Assembly (NCBI GenBank): GCA_037576215.1
Contig: JBANDB010000003.1
Coordinates: forward strand, 5,084,001 to 5,148,000
Direction of reading: 5' to 3'
DNA: 64,000 nucleotides
Source: Armillaria gallica
Taxonomy: Eukaryota > Basidiomycota > Agaricomycetes > Agaricales > Physalacriaceae
The translations under genes and the position numbers were made by a program. How positions within the stretch are numbered: position 1 is the stretch's first letter; each line of letters starts with the position of its first letter. This document shows, one piece after another, positions 1-11,866 of this stretch. Below the pieces are notes generated by a model. That model did no database searches. It saw only the letters and a list, made by a program, of their open reading frames with translations, and was not told the origin of the DNA.

Positions 1-1537
1 CGATGAACAGGTGAGTTGATACCAACCTCCTCATTGTGTATTGTTTGCTCAGACATACTAGAAACACTATGATGGGGATAGCTGGAGTGACACTGGAAAC
101 AACCTTTATGGATGCCTGAAGCAGATGTACCTCATCAAGCTCGCCAACCGGAACCTCAAAGTCATGCTCTCTATTGGTGGTTGGACTTATTCACAGTCTG
201 GTCATTTCTCCTTCGTCACCTCCTCGTCAAGCCGTTCGACCTTTGTTTCCAACGCCGTAACTCTGATTGAGGACTACGGGTTTGATGGCATGTCAGTATT
301 CTTTCATTGCCTCTGCTGAACCGACCATGCTAAGACTTTGCACTAGTGACATCGACTTTGAATACCCCTCCAATGCTGCAGAAGGCCAAGGCTTCGCGGA
401 TCTCTTGACCGAGCTGCGCACTGCCTTCGATAATCTCGCTGCGTCCAAGGGCGATACCACTCCATACCAACTCTCAGCAGCTGTTTCTGCAGGTCCAAAC
501 AACTACGCCAACCTTGTCATTCCTCAGATGGACAAAGCTCTGACACATTGGAACCTGATGGCGTACGATTATGCCGGGTCCTGGTTGACCTACGCAGATA
601 ACCAGGCCAATCTCTATGGCGGTACTCGGACTGGGGTGAGCACCGACGCTGCAGTGAAGTACTTCGTTTCCGCGGGTGCGTCTATCAGCAAGATCGCAAT
701 GGGTATGCCATTGTATGGACGGGCATTCGAGAACACAAACGGTATTGGCCAGTCTTACAACGGCGTGCGTGATTTATAGCTCTCCGTGTTTCTTTACCTC
801 ACCAAGCCCTCTAACCAGATTGGTCCCGGGACTATCGAGGCTGGTATTTACTCGTATGACACGCTCCCTCGTATGTTTTGGCTTGATAACGTCAACTTTG
901 GCTGACCCGATATAACAGTGGCTGGCGCTCAGGTCTACGAAAATGTCACCGATGTTACCAGCTACTCGTACGACTCTTCTAAGAAGGAACTAGTCTCATA
1001 CGATACCCCAAACATCATTTCCTTGAAGACCAAGTACATCAAGGACAACGGCATGGCAGGATCTATGTTTTGGGAGGTTCGATCATCTCCTCGGTAGCTA
1101 CTTGGAGTTTTCAAGTTGATATTCCATTTCAGCTGTCGACAGATAAAGTGGGTTCGGAGTCTCTCGTTGGCACCGCAGCTGGCGTACTCGGTACCCTCGA
1201 CACGACACAGAACCATATCAGCTACCCGAACAGCAAGTGGGACAACATCAGGAGCAACATGGGACAGAGTGGATCCACACCTACGAGCTCCACAACTACT
1301 AGTGCTGGTCCGACACCTACGGGTGGCTGCGCTGGCGTTTCAGCATGGGATTCGACAGCTGTCTATGTCGGTGGCAACCAGGTAGCTTATGGTAGGCTTT
1401 CCTCTTCTTGTTGGCGATTATTCGGTGGTTGTTGACCCGGTTCCACAGGTGGAAAGCTTTGGACTGCTTCTTGGTGGACGCAAGGTGATACCCCCGGGGG
1501 TTCAGCTGGTGTCTGGAAGACGGTCGGTACTTGTTGA
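1..1537 (+). CDS. GH18 class V chitinase with C-terminal CBM5/12 (5' partial)
   Basis: Secreted-type endochitinase that hydrolyses beta-1,4-GlcNAc chains; the signal peptide lies left of the window. Visible are the substrate-cleft strand [11 protein letters not shown] (from about 163), then the catalytic [11 protein letters not shown] motif formed across an intron (exon ends near 292, resumes near 348), the MAYDYAGSW motif near 560 and the SMFWE strand near 1063. A Ser/Thr/Pro linker (about 1270-1320) leads to a CBM5/12 chitin-binding module with [13 protein letters not shown] and [15 protein letters not shown], ending GTC-stop. The catalytic Glu of DxxDxDxE is present and all introns are about 50 nt, so the visible part looks functional. 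The long (beta/alpha)8 form with an FEYP motif places it in the fungal class V group, unlike the second chitinase of this window. The start cannot be seen. Confidence 0.93.
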
Positions 1538-2816
1538 GCTTTGAGCGCCGATGAATCGTGAAGGATATATATATACCATTCCCCCTTATTATTCGTTCTT
1601 TCAATTGTACATATTAGGGTATCTCTGATCACCACTCATTTATGAATACATCACTTTCAATAAGTTACATCGTGAACTCCATGCAGACTGCAGTTGATGA
1701 TACCGGGCGCGAGGATTCCTTTTTGAAGACTTCCCAGGGCTTTTGTCACTCAGGGCCATCCTCTGACAATTTATCATGAATCGACTGTGAAGTCTTCAAA
1801 GTTTCTTGCTGACCAAGGTGCCAGCCTGACTTCTCGTAGCTGCGAGATTAGAACTCCGCTTAGATAGTCATTTTTTCAACTGCTTCCTTCCACTGCGCTT
1901 CGAGCACGTCGGCCACGAATTTCTACCCCACATGTGTTGTCATATCGATGACTTACATCTTCTTTCAAGTCAATATGACTGCCAAACTGCCTGCTTGACT
2001 TGCCAATTCGTCAACACTAGGTGTACTGTAACTACTGTTTTCCTCGTGGGCTTTTGAGGCAATCCGAGACTCGCTCACGATGTTACGGTTTACCCCATAG
2101 AGTCCTTCTCCGGCCGTGTCCTTCCATACCAGATTGAAAATCTGGCATCAGACAGCTGTTGAGCTAAGGCCCAGATGCCAACTACTTATATGCTTTAAAC
2201 ATGAACCATACGAATTACCACAAAATGTTGCGAGTTTAATGCCAGCAAGAATCCATCCGGTCATCCCCCAGTTCCATTAGTGCCGACATCTTGTGAAGGT
2301 TATAAGATGCTGTCCATCCCCGAAGCTACGGCGTTTCTCCTTTGAAGCTAACGCCTACATTTAAACCATCCCGCCAGCCTATATATGCGTCTGAGTGCTC
2401 TTTGTAGCACCATGGAGAGAAATACTTAAACGCGTTAGACAGTGATGACGTTGCGTCGTTCACGTGATCGTGACACGGAGTTTCGTTTTCTCATTTTAAA
2501 TTTTAGGCCGACTGGCCAGGCCTTTCTCGTAACTTTGTCTTGTGCCACGCTTCACAAAGGGAAGAATCAAGCCTATTGACTTGTTTCATGATGAATGGAA
2601 CAGCAGTCGTAACAACACGACCTCAACCATTGTAATTTGTCGGCTACACCCTTCTGCCACTATATTCGATGGAAACTTGCATGTTCCTGCACTCGCTCAA
2701 ACTGACTGAGCATTGTCAAGACGCTCCTTATAACTCCTGAGGCCTGAGGGCTAGCAACCTATCTGATTATAGACACTCCTGGTTGAGCCTATTCCCGCCG
2801 TCCCGACCTTCACGTC
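1538..2816. other. Intergenic region, no gene seen
   Basis: About 1.3 kb between the chitinase stop and the next start. No ORF of coding character is visible on either strand. A CACGTG E-box lies in the stretch around 2460-2466, in what is probably the upstream region of the gene at 2817. Confidence 0.5.
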
Positions 2817-3888
2817 ATGTCTGTCAACACCACCACCTTCGCTAAGGACGACCCGAACATCATCGCTGAAGACATGGAACACATGTTCAAGGCACTCGAG
2901 GCGCCTTCTTTGTGGAGATCTTGCGGAGCTCCGGCATCAGAATACGGGAACTCCAGTGATAACTTTCTTTCACGCTATCTGGAGCAACACACCACAGCGG
3001 TGGACTTTGGGACGAGCCTCATGACATTCGATACCCAGTCTCCCAAGCACCCAAGCTTTGACTGGGACCATCCGGTTGGAGAAAGCTTCATCCAACACCA
3101 CGGCCCTCACCCTGCCGCCACTGACAACAGCAACCACTTCGTCTATTTCACCCACCCCACCCGGAGATTCGAAGGGACGGCATATGTTCCATGTCGTTTG
3201 ATCTCAACAAGCCACCTTTTCGATTTTGAATCAGTGGAGCGCGACGGCATACGCGCCTTGTTGTCTGAAGAGGTGTGCATATCGTAACTAAGTTTATACG
3301 CATGATCCTGACGACTTTTAACAGCAATACGTCGAATATCTGAAGTGCCAGAGATCACAAGGCTACTGTCCGCGAAGTTGCTCTCCTCCTCCTCCGTCTG
3401 TTTGTTTGCAACCCGTCGACACATCCATGTCCACTGGCCTCAGTTGGGAATACTCGGGATCCAATCTCTCGGGAGTATATCGTGCTATTAACGAAGGTGC
3501 AACAGTGGAACCACGCCTCCTCCACCCCTCTCCCGATGCCAGAACGGCTATCCTGCCCCTTCCTACCTGTGTCTCTGCTTTTGGAACCGGCATAGACCTG
3601 GATTGTGACTACGAAGATCTCTCTCAGGAAGAAGATTCGGATTGTCATTCGAACTGGGATAAATCGATTGGATCGCCTCTCGTGTCAGGTCAAGGATCTG
3701 GCGTCACGCCATCAACCAGACGCCAGCCCGTCAAGTCAGTGCTTAAGAAAAATCGAGCCTATCGAAAAAAGTCTTCCACGTCTCGAATGCATTTACTTCC
3801 TTCGATAATCAAGTCACCATTGCTCCCACCTGCTAATTGCTATCCCCATGCCACCTCCGGGCGACGCGTAACATCACTGCGAAAATGA
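2817..3888 (+). CDS. Unrecognised protein, possibly a decaying C2H2 factor
   Basis: Two exons, 2817-3272 and 3325-3888, join in phase 0 across a 52-nt intron with GTGTGC donor and AACAG acceptor, giving about 340 residues. I do not recognise the family. The sequence is polar, acidic in the middle (DCDYEDLSQEEDSDC) and basic and Ser-rich near the end. The last residues, CYPHATSGRRVTSLRK, look like the start of a C2H2 finger (C..C..R.VTSLRK). After the stop another frame continues with EYYF and later ESCSRFGGRTHDNG, resembling further finger fragments. This suggests either a missed intron or a transcription factor whose finger region is broken. The intact zinc-finger gene next door (4762-5877) makes a transcription-factor origin plausible, but this is inference. 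Confidence 0.5.
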
Positions 3889-4761
3889 ATATTATTTTCC
3901 AAGAGTCCATATACTCGAACTTGGAACAAACCGACGAGTCTTGGGTTTCATTGAAGAGGCGCTACGAACATGGGAATCCTGCTCACGCTTTGGGGGGCGA
4001 ACTCACGACAATGGGGAGGTATCGAATCACGCTCTCAAATTGACTGAGCAACGAAATCACCAGACGTGATCAGTAAAAAGATGTCGCCACCTTCGAATCC
4101 CTCGTCGAATATTCAAGCGACCTCTCTTTACTCCCTCAGACCGGAGATGAAAATATTTATTAGTATGATATTCATCCTCATCCTCATCCTACCCTCTCTA
4201 GTAAATACAATACGGCGTTCTTGCACCCCTTTGCCATCTTAGCTTTACTAGTACTACGTATGTTAAAGATACCGTTATAATCCAACTCAAATTGCCCGTC
4301 TTTCCCAACGCGATATTCGAGCTTAAGACGATTCGGCTCGAACTAGTTTGCCTACGAGAGAAGTTGCCGGCAGGCGGGAAACTCTGATGTTTCTTGCTTG
4401 CCGACAACATCCTCGATATGGTAGATTAGTCCCAGTCTATAGAACGATAGCACTGTAGCCGTGAAACGGCAGCCTCGCCAAAGAATTGATGGAGACAGTT
4501 CCAGAGGACTTATACCGTCCAACTTTAATCTGATTTCAAAAACCGTCGACCATCAACATGCGTTTTACTACTCGTCATTGTAAAGAAGACCATAGTTAAC
4601 ATTATACACCAAACCGACATAGGGAAACATAGATAGTATATGAGAAGAATTATATGAGTAGGATCTAATATTCTAAAAGGAGCGCATATAACGAAACACT
4701 ATCTACCGGTAGAAAGTGAGAGCATAATTATATATATCATTAATTCATTAGTAGTGTCCCT
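3889..4761. other. Convergent intergenic region, no gene seen
   Basis: About 870 bp between two convergent stops. The first 150 bp may hold remnants of a finger-coding frame (see the gene at 2817). The rest is AT-rich 3' UTR-like sequence with no supported ORF. Confidence 0.45.
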
Positions 4762-5877
4762 TTAAGCCTTTGCCTTTCGAGCCCTGCCCTTCTTCACAGC
4801 CTTGTCAACCGGGGCCCTTTTCGCCGGGACCTTTCTCATCGGTCTATTCTTGCACCTGCCTTTCATGTTGCGTACATGCCTGAGCATAGCATCCCGCCTC
4901 GTGAACGTCGTGTGGCATGAGTTGCACGTGAAATGACTCGGCTGGTGCTCCATCTTCAAGAAATGCCGCCTCATATCTCCCACACTCTTGGCTGTCATGT
5001 CGCAATCAGAGTACGCACACCGTACCGAACCGTTAAAAACGTGCGTCTCGTTAAAGTGATCGACGGCACTGTTGATCGACCATAACACGACGTCGCACGT
5101 CCTCTCGATGCAACGAACTTTGACGGGCAGATCATGGAACGGCCACCGCTCCGAAGACTCTTCGAAGTTGGCCTTCTTGCCGCGCTTCGATTTGGGGGAT
5201 TTAGAGGTGGACTTCCTATCGGTCTTCGAAGTTCGCGCGCGCTTTCGGGATCCAGCGTCAGGCTCGTCGTAGTCGGACTCATCGTTGTCTGAGCAGCAGG
5301 TATCCGATGAGTCTTCGGCAAACGGATTGAGAGTGTCGTCTCCGGAGTCGACAACGGTGCAAGGGTCGGAGCTGGAGCTGGACGGACTCCAGTCGCGGTA
5401 CTCCGACGAAGGGGATGATACTAGGGTGGCAGTCGACGCGTTAACAGTCTCGGAATCGTACTCCATAGAGTCACCGTTTCCTCTACTGTTGCTGTCGTAT
5501 TCTGGGTCAAGGTCAAACTCCGCATCTTCGTCCGTGCCCTCAATGTGCGGGAGGCTGGGGCTCGCGGAGTAAGATACAAAGGCGTCGACGGGTTCTGCAA
5601 CGGAATCGAACGAGGGCGAGTACAAGTTCAAGTACGAAAACTCGTTGGTGATGTCTGGATTGAAGTCGCTGTGGAACATAGGATCTCCGAAAATGAACGC
5701 GTTGTCCACGATAGATGGCGGGGAAAAGGAGATCTCGCCAGTGGGGCTGAAGTACTGATGGGCGTCGGGGAATGGCGCTGAAGAGGTCGACTCGGTGTGC
5801 ATGCTGGATGCTGCAGAGTTGAAGAGCATGTCGTCGACGCCCTGACGGAAAATGGAACTGTCGGGGAAGAATGCCAT
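4762..5877 (-). CDS. C2H2-type zinc-finger transcription factor
   Basis: Single exon of 371 residues starting MAFFPDSSIFRQGVDDMLF. The N-terminal 200 residues are acidic and Ser/Asp-rich, as in activation regions. A basic Lys/Ser stretch (about residues 208-238) looks like a nuclear localisation signal. Three finger-like units follow: C-x4-C...HFNETH (about 257-281), CAYSDC...HFLKMEH (about 285-311) and CNSCHTTFTRRDAMLRH ending in Cys rather than the second His (about 319-343). The tail is Lys/Arg/Ala-rich and would bind nucleic acid nonspecifically. Target genes are unknown. It converges on the gene at 2817, with about 870 bp between the stops. Confidence 0.8.
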   Translation of the reverse strand: MAFFPDSSIFRQGVDDMLFNSAASSMHTESTSSAPFPDAHQYFSPTGEISFSPPSIVDNAFIFGDPMFHSDFNPDITNEFSYLNLYSPSFDSVAEPVDAFVSYSASPSLPHIEGTDEDAEFDLDPEYDSNSRGNGDSMEYDSETVNASTATLVSSPSSEYRDWSPSSSSSDPCTVVDSGDDTLNPFAEDSSDTCCSDNDESDYDEPDAGSRKRARTSKTDRKSTSKSPKSKRGKKANFEESSERWPFHDLPVKVRCIERTCDVVLWSINSAVDHFNETHVFNGSVRCAYSDCDMTAKSVGDMRRHFLKMEHQPSHFTCNSCHTTFTRRDAMLRHVRNMKGRCKNRPMRKVPAKRAPVDKAVKKGRARKAKA

Positions 5878-6393
5878 GGCGGTTCAGGGCGTGGGTCTGA
5901 GGAAGGCTGAAGGTGGTAGAATGAGGTAGAGCACTTTGCAATCCAGGCCGTGATTAAATACCCGCCGAGGTTTGTCTTTGCCTGGTTGAAGCATCAATGG
6001 CTTGCCCATTGACTTGGGCCACTGTGAACTGGACCCTGATTTTCATTGATCGATCCCGGACAATGAAATTTGGTAACTTGGTTGCGATGCAACGATACCC
6101 TTTCAAGTCAACAATATGGCATCCATTAGCATCAAATTTCAAACGTAAATTCCGAGAACTTACCATATAGAGTATGGAGGTATCTTCCAACATTCGGGAT
6201 CTTGCGGCAGACAACTTTTGTTAGTACTAAAGCAGAGGTGAAAGCACATCAGATCGAGAAATTTTCAATGGAACAAAGGCAGCAGCATTGCCACAAACAC
6301 CGTCAGCATCGAATGTTGTCACGGCGGTCAATGTTCAGGAGACCCTGGAGCATGGACTTGCTCAAGCCAACTTGGCCAGGGTCCAGGACAAAG
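5878..6393. other. Intergenic region upstream of the zinc-finger gene
   Basis: Holds the promoter of the zinc-finger gene (minus strand) and the flank of the SDE2-1 duplication block. A stretch around 6280-6400 reads with a coding-like bias on the plus strand, but I could not attach it to any start, splice pair or family. Confidence 0.4.
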
Positions 6394-7460
6394 GACCTCA
6401 TTTGCACCGCCACGTTCCGATCCGGGTTCCTCTCTCAAAATAAATCACCCAGTTGGATCCTGAGACGACAAATTACTACGTGTTCCGTTGATAATCGCAG
6501 CGAACTCACAGATAAGAATGGTCCTAATAGGCAATAGCAGTCTCGGGTTGAATAACTATTAATGTACAGAACTAAATATATGTCCCAGCCAGAAAACTAT
6601 GCGCCAACGGCCTCAACGTTGGATGCAGTAGAGGTAAGAACCGTAGCCGTGGCGGGAGCTTTCACAGTCTTGTCAGTCGCCGACGTATCGTGTGTCAACT
6701 TGGCCTTCTTTTTCTTCTTCAGTAGCGCTAGTCACCACAGTAAGATAACAGAAAATCATGAATGGAGAGAGCTACTTACCAGCCAACACCGCATTCTTCA
6801 CACCATCTACCAGCTCCTTACTCTGCTCCAAGTATTCCGTATCTTCAAAACGATGCTTCTTGCCTGCGACAGGTGTAGGCTCAGACTGCCCTGGAGTGCT
6901 GGTTCCGCTACTAGATCCTTTCCTGGGCTCGATCCCCAATTTACGCTCAAGAGCTTCCAGCTTTGCTTTCTGAGCTTCCGCCTTTGCAGCCGCGCGCTCC
7001 GGTTCTGCTTCAAGATACTCGGCTAACCTAGAGAGTTATTGGCTAGGGAATACTTATGAACAGCAGGTATACGCACTTCTTCGCCTCCTTGATAGTACTC
7101 AATCGCCTCCCGCTCAAGTCTCGGCATGAATCATTATTACTTGTCTTCTGGCTGCTCATACGTCCACCAGCCGCCCTTAGCTGAGATCCGAAACCTCCCT
7201 TCCCACCGAGAAGACGAGGTGTGAGACGGAGCGTTAAGAAATCGGAGTCATTGAGTAGTGTTGAAACAGGCGCGTCGTCTACGAGAGCAGTCCCAGAATG
7301 AGTGGAGAGGCGAAGAGAGTCCACTGGAAGAAGAGGATACCTCTCTTCGAGTAAGGGCAAAATCGACGAAACAGGCGTCAATGACGGAACTGATAGCGGC
7401 AAGGAGGGGAACGGGGCAAATGCAGAGACAAGAATATTGGCGGTCATGATGGTGGTTGGT
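6394..7460. repeat. Inverted duplication block, arm 1 (SDE2-1)
   Basis: Matches 24370-25381 in opposite orientation. Similarity starts about 13 bp before the ATG (ACCAACCACCATC), covers all exons and both introns, and continues patchily about 200 bp past the stop, to a shared block reading AGGATCC...GATTTATTTTGAGA...GGTGGC.GTGCAAATGA. By hand count exon 1 differs at about 13 of 371 positions, only 3 of them changing a residue. Confidence 0.9.
6597..7447 (-). CDS. SDE2: SDE2 ubiquitin-fold splicing/genome-stability protein, copy 1
   Basis: Three exons on the minus strand, 7077-7447, 6780-7027 and 6597-6727 (371, 248 and 131 nt), encode 249 residues. The N-terminal ubiquitin-like domain ends in the processing signal [10 protein letters not shown], where Sde2 proteins are cleaved after GG to free a Lys-starting C-terminal fragment. 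[14 protein letters not shown] follows, the signature of the Sde2 family, then a coiled region ([19 protein letters not shown]) and a basic KKKKKAKL nuclear signal. In fission yeast the processed fragment joins the spliceosome; in animals SDE2 acts in replication-stress responses. The gene is a near-identical inverted copy of 24383-25233 with the same exon lengths. Both frames are open and the introns have GT-AG ends. The sequence upstream of the ATG differs from copy 2, so expression may differ. Confidence 0.93.
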
Positions 7461-9356
7461 GAGTCTAATTTTATCATGACCAGCCCTCAAGTAGCTCTAG
7501 TAATAATCGCGTCACGCCTTTTGCTCTCTTTGGCGAACATCCATGATGGATCATCTGGATAGAACCCCCTCGGTAAGCCAATGCAATACTTGTTAATATT
7601 ATTGACTAACAGCTTATGGTACCAGATCGACTAGGTCGTTGTAGGCAGGACCAGACGTGGTCCCTGCTGCTGTTGTCGTGCTGGACAAGCATCGACGACA
7701 TGATTACCAGAATGTGTGAAAATGTTCTTCTTCGCTCACTCAAATCCTAATTATTTCTTTCAGACGGGTACGGTATTCTCGGTGATGAGTGCACTCAGCT
7801 CAGACAAGAGTTGTGTGCAATTGCAACCCAATGTGAGTGCCTTCTCCCCATAGAGACATAACCGTGCTGACCAACTGCATCAGGATATACACATCATTTG
7901 GGATATAACGATTTCACTGGCCGTGTCAGTGTCGTCGTAATGGGCCCTGTGAACCATGCAGGTACCCCGCTCTATCCTTTGGCCCCTTGCATCCGAATCT
8001 TACTGTCACCGCTGCAGGATTGCAGGGCCCTCGCATAGGCGCTCTTGTATGTATTTGCATTTACCGATCAAAATATTTAAGTTAACCTTGGTTATTCCAG
8101 AACATTGTGTTAATGGAAGCGGCCTTACAATAAATCAATTACCCCAGATCATCATGGCTTTAATTTGCCCCTCGGTGTGCACGGGCGTTCCCATCTTCTT
8201 CAAGTCAGCTCATGGTTTGTTGTTTTCAGATCTCAATACCTTGATCGTTGTACAAACACCTTCGACCTTACCGTCGTCGATTCCGAAGTTAGGATTGTGC
8301 GTTCGTCCTCGCGCATACACGCCCATCTGCTCATACTATCCTGTACAGTGTGCCGCATAGTCCGCGATGCCTATCCTAGCTACGAGTGTCCTTGATCCTT
8401 TTTAGCTGAAGGGATTGAGTTCATATCATGTTTTTGAAGTACGTTGCATTCTTCCGTTGCTTCGCTACTGCACTTACTCTGGTGTAATCAGTCTGCTTTG
8501 TAACTCGAAGCTCTTTCAAGGGCCTCATCAACTTTGGTATGCTACAGCTCTGACCGTGCCATAAGTTGTGAAGGATGTGAGATTTCTAATCAGGCTCTTC
8601 CCTGAATCCGATGTTTATTCATTCTTCAGTTTCCGCTACTATTCGCGATATCATCCTGATATGACAGCTTTCAACTTCCACTGCGGTGTTGTAAGGTGTA
8701 TCATTTATGTGTACGTCTTTGCTTCCCTCATGACCAACAATGATGCTGATACTTTGCGGAAGCATGGTCGGTGCGCGCGCCGGCCATGATATAAGAGATC
8801 TCGGCGTGCCTAGCCACTCTGTGTGACTCTCGTCGTGATCAAGATGCGATGTAGGTTTCCGTACTTTTCTACCCGGCTCACCATGCTCATACTTCTTTCT
8901 CAGAATCTCGCGTCGGAGTATTTGAAAATCAAGTAACCCAGGTCATTGAAGCCACATTCCCTATTTAAAGCTATCGTCAATTTTGTAGCTACTCACAGAA
9001 AATGTAAAATATGGTTCGTATCTTGGCGTGATGAGACTCCTGGTGCACTTGTTGCGACATGCGATAACATACATGTAGGATGTCCAGCTCAACTGTCCTC
9101 TTTATCCGGCGCGGAATTCTTGGTCTGCCCCTTAGCCCCTCGATTGCAAGCTGAAGGCGAACTTGTTGAAAATATACTTGGTCCAATTCACCATTCTACG
9201 TGCATAAGATGTACGTTGCTCCGTCTACTTGCACTAACACTCTACAGCATAGATAAGTAGGTAGATAGCAATACTTGAGGTCCCTGTAATGGTTTTTTTG
9301 TCGCTTACTATCCATTATCCCATTCCGCCCTCACTGACACCACCGGTCCCGCTACA
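7461..9356. other. Gene-poor tract with decayed coding fragments
   Basis: No continuous gene could be assembled. Short plus-strand segments between plausible splice sites read as protein (for example around 7765-7830 and 7885-7960), but frames break after one or two segments. The segment 9080-9190 reads GCPAQLSSL...ENILGPIHH, weakly reminiscent of the amidase-signature region; this is a guess. The tract carries copies of the 16-bp motif AAATCAATTACCCCAG (8132-8147) and a variant (8926-8941). Confidence 0.35.
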
Positions 9357-9848
9357 TCAAGAAGAGTTGGTGGCAATGATGATAGGCCTTGGGTGGACAT
9401 TGGCGACCGTATCATCGAACTGCGAGTATCCGAAAGCCTTCGCTTCGCTCTCAAGTTCATCAAGAGAAATGCACCTCACCAACCCAGCATCAATACAATT
9501 CCGCGACGCACCCAAAACCCATGTTCGACAAGTAACGCCAGCGGTGTCATACGGCACAGACTTGATAGGAGATCGAAGACGCGACGCGTCAATCTTGCCG
9601 ATCTTGAGAAAACCCATGAGAAGAAACTCCTTTTGTATACCACTGGTGACTTCGTGGCCCTCGATCCAACCTTCTCCGAGGTTTCGGATATGGAACTTTG
9701 TCCCGGCCTTTTCAGAGGTGTGATGGTAGAGAGCCCAGTGGTAGTCATTGGCGGTGGCTTGGGCGTATAGGGCTATGTACAGCGCGCCGGTTTCTAGTGA
9801 TGGACCAGATATAATAGTTGTGAGGAAGGTCTCGGTATCGAAATTCAA
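9357..9848 (-). CDS. Orphan basidiomycete family protein (163 aa)
   Basis: Uninterrupted ORF beginning MNFDTETFLTT. Recognisable family features are ALYIALYAQ...DYHWALYHHTSEKAGTKFH in the first third, then a conserved CRTWVLGASRNCIDAGLVRC segment and a C-terminal LDELESEAKAFG helix. From memory, proteins of this shape occur as many unnamed copies in agaricomycete genomes, with the pattern YIALY...HWAL...K.H and a later FTCRVW. No function is known to me and no catalytic motif is evident, although the conserved H, C and R positions could form a small hydrolase-like or binding fold. It sits alone in a gene-poor tract, fitting an expanded accessory family. Confidence 0.6.
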   Translation of the reverse strand: MNFDTETFLTTIISGPSLETGALYIALYAQATANDYHWALYHHTSEKAGTKFHIRNLGEGWIEGHEVTSGIQKEFLLMGFLKIGKIDASRLRSPIKSVPYDTAGVTCRTWVLGASRNCIDAGLVRCISLDELESEAKAFGYSQFDDTVANVHPRPIIIATNSS

Positions 9849-11866
9849 CTGACGCTCTAGAATTTGTCAACTTGTCATTACGATTGGAATTTCCATAGTA
9901 CTGCTATGTGTTGAAATGAACGGTAATTCTCCAGCCGCTGACTCGGATTTAGCAGGGAACCCTCGCAAACAAACGAGGGACCGTCGTTGTTCATCTCCTT
10001 ATTTATCTACATGCCTGTACACTGATAGAAGCAGTTCTATACATGCAATACAGAAACCCAAGGAGATGAACAAATCCTTGCCTGAGCTCAACAACTGAAG
10101 GTCCCGACGCTGTTGACAGTTGACTGCTATGCAATGTGCGACACTTGATATCCCAACACTATGAACACTTTTCTCTGTGGTATGGCCTTCGGCTTTCAGT
10201 CTCCAACCCTTGGCGTGCCTTTCTCCGAACGTCCCAGTCGTTCCTCTCAGCAACCCAACCCTTCACCATCTTTATCATGCTGCATAAAATTATTCTGCCT
10301 ATAATTGTTCGGATCTATATCTGAGCTGTAACTTTCTATTTCTTTCATTGGGTTATCGACAAGTTACCATATGGGCTCAGAAGGCCGTGGACTAAAGCTT
10401 GCCCTCAAGGTTCCCATATACCTGTATCCTCCCACGCAATATGGTTCTTTGACTACAACGTTCACAGTGTGAACCGTATTTCCCCTCGGTACGTGCATAT
10501 CCCCTAACTACGTATACGAAGTAACGAACTTACTTCAGATCCAAATGGATCGTTGTAATGAGACCAAGAATGTAAGTAGTACATCCTTATCGCTCGTATC
10601 AATCGTCTAAATGACAGGTTGCAAGTAGTCTTGGTCGAGATGTCTTCCCGATGGAGACATTAGGCACCAGCGTGGGCTTTCCTTTACTTGTAGTTGACGC
10701 TCAAATCTGAGAGCACTATCAGACATCACTGGATGCCTGCCAGGGTTTTGTGTGATGTGAGTACCTCCGTCACTCATGCATACACACCTGACGATGTGCC
10801 TCACGTTACAGACACGAAACTTGACGCAAGCCTTGCGTCGAACCGCGCCCACGAGTTGTACGCCCAACATTTATGTGACACTGTCTGTATGAGAGCTAAC
10901 AATTACGAAGCGTGGGTGGAGCTTTAAAAATCAATTACCCCAGGTCGAAGATTTAGAGTAGTGTGTCAATAAATGCTGCTTTGAGTCAATTTTGAGATTT
11001 TGAAAGTAAAGTAACTACCAAGGTATACCGTGAGACCCTTGTGCTAGTATGTCGCTATGAAAATGTAACACGAAATAAACATGGAACAACGGTTCGCCAG
11101 GCATAGTGGGCTTCTGGGGTTGGGCCGATCTTCCTTATCAGCCTGCCCTAAAGTTGACATCGATATACTACCGCGGACCCTTTTCTTTCTCTCCAGCGAC
11201 CACAAAGTGGTACTCCCTCGGTGCGCTCTTCTCGACTCAATCTGCTTGGCAACATCTGAATTTCCTCCAGATCAGGGTCACGCTTGATCGTTGTATCCCG
11301 CGAGCTAACGTTTTACGAAACGGCAAGTATCTGACTTCCGTCTGCGACCTGTCCCCCGTATCTAACCCTCTGACAGTTCGTTCAGCACCGGTTATGGCCC
11401 ACGAGGCTGTTGCCGGAGTCCCTAGGTGTATGCATGCTCATCTTGTCTATTTCCTTCGCTGAGCAGTTAAAACAGCGAGAGTGCTACCGTGGGTATGAAC
11501 GGTCGTTCGTTGTCCAAGATTGGAGGACGAGCACTGTATCTCGCTTCCGTAGGTTTCGTCTTATCTCTTCTGTAGGACATAGCTGACTAGATTTTAGAAG
11601 GCTCTCCCGAGAACTTGGATGCGTTGTGTGATAAAAATCAATTACCCCAGGCCGTATGAGCAGTACTTAATCATTGTCAATTGAATGCATTTCGCTTGCT
11701 CTCCGATGAGTTTGAGAATTAAGTTTACACCAACTTTGAATTCGAATGAAACCCCAAAACCAAAAAGAACATGTATATGATCAAAGACGAAGAATAAGTT
11801 CATTATGTAAATGCAACCCCATAAACCCAGAATAAAAAATGTAAACCTGATGAACGAAAGAAGGGC
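9849..11866. other. Gene-poor tract with two copies of a 16-bp motif
   Basis: About 2 kb without an assignable gene. Exact copies of AAATCAATTACCCCAG are at 10928-10943 and 11635-11650. Around 11100-11290 one frame reads VGFWGWADLPYQPALKLTS and stays open for about 118 codons, but has no recognisable family and no credible start. Confidence 0.35.

Noticed and set aside
7258..7562. Open frames opposite the SDE2 copy 1 first exon (and the equivalent at 24253-24572).
   Set aside because: They are the antisense reading of the highly conserved Ubl exon, present in both copies because of the duplication.
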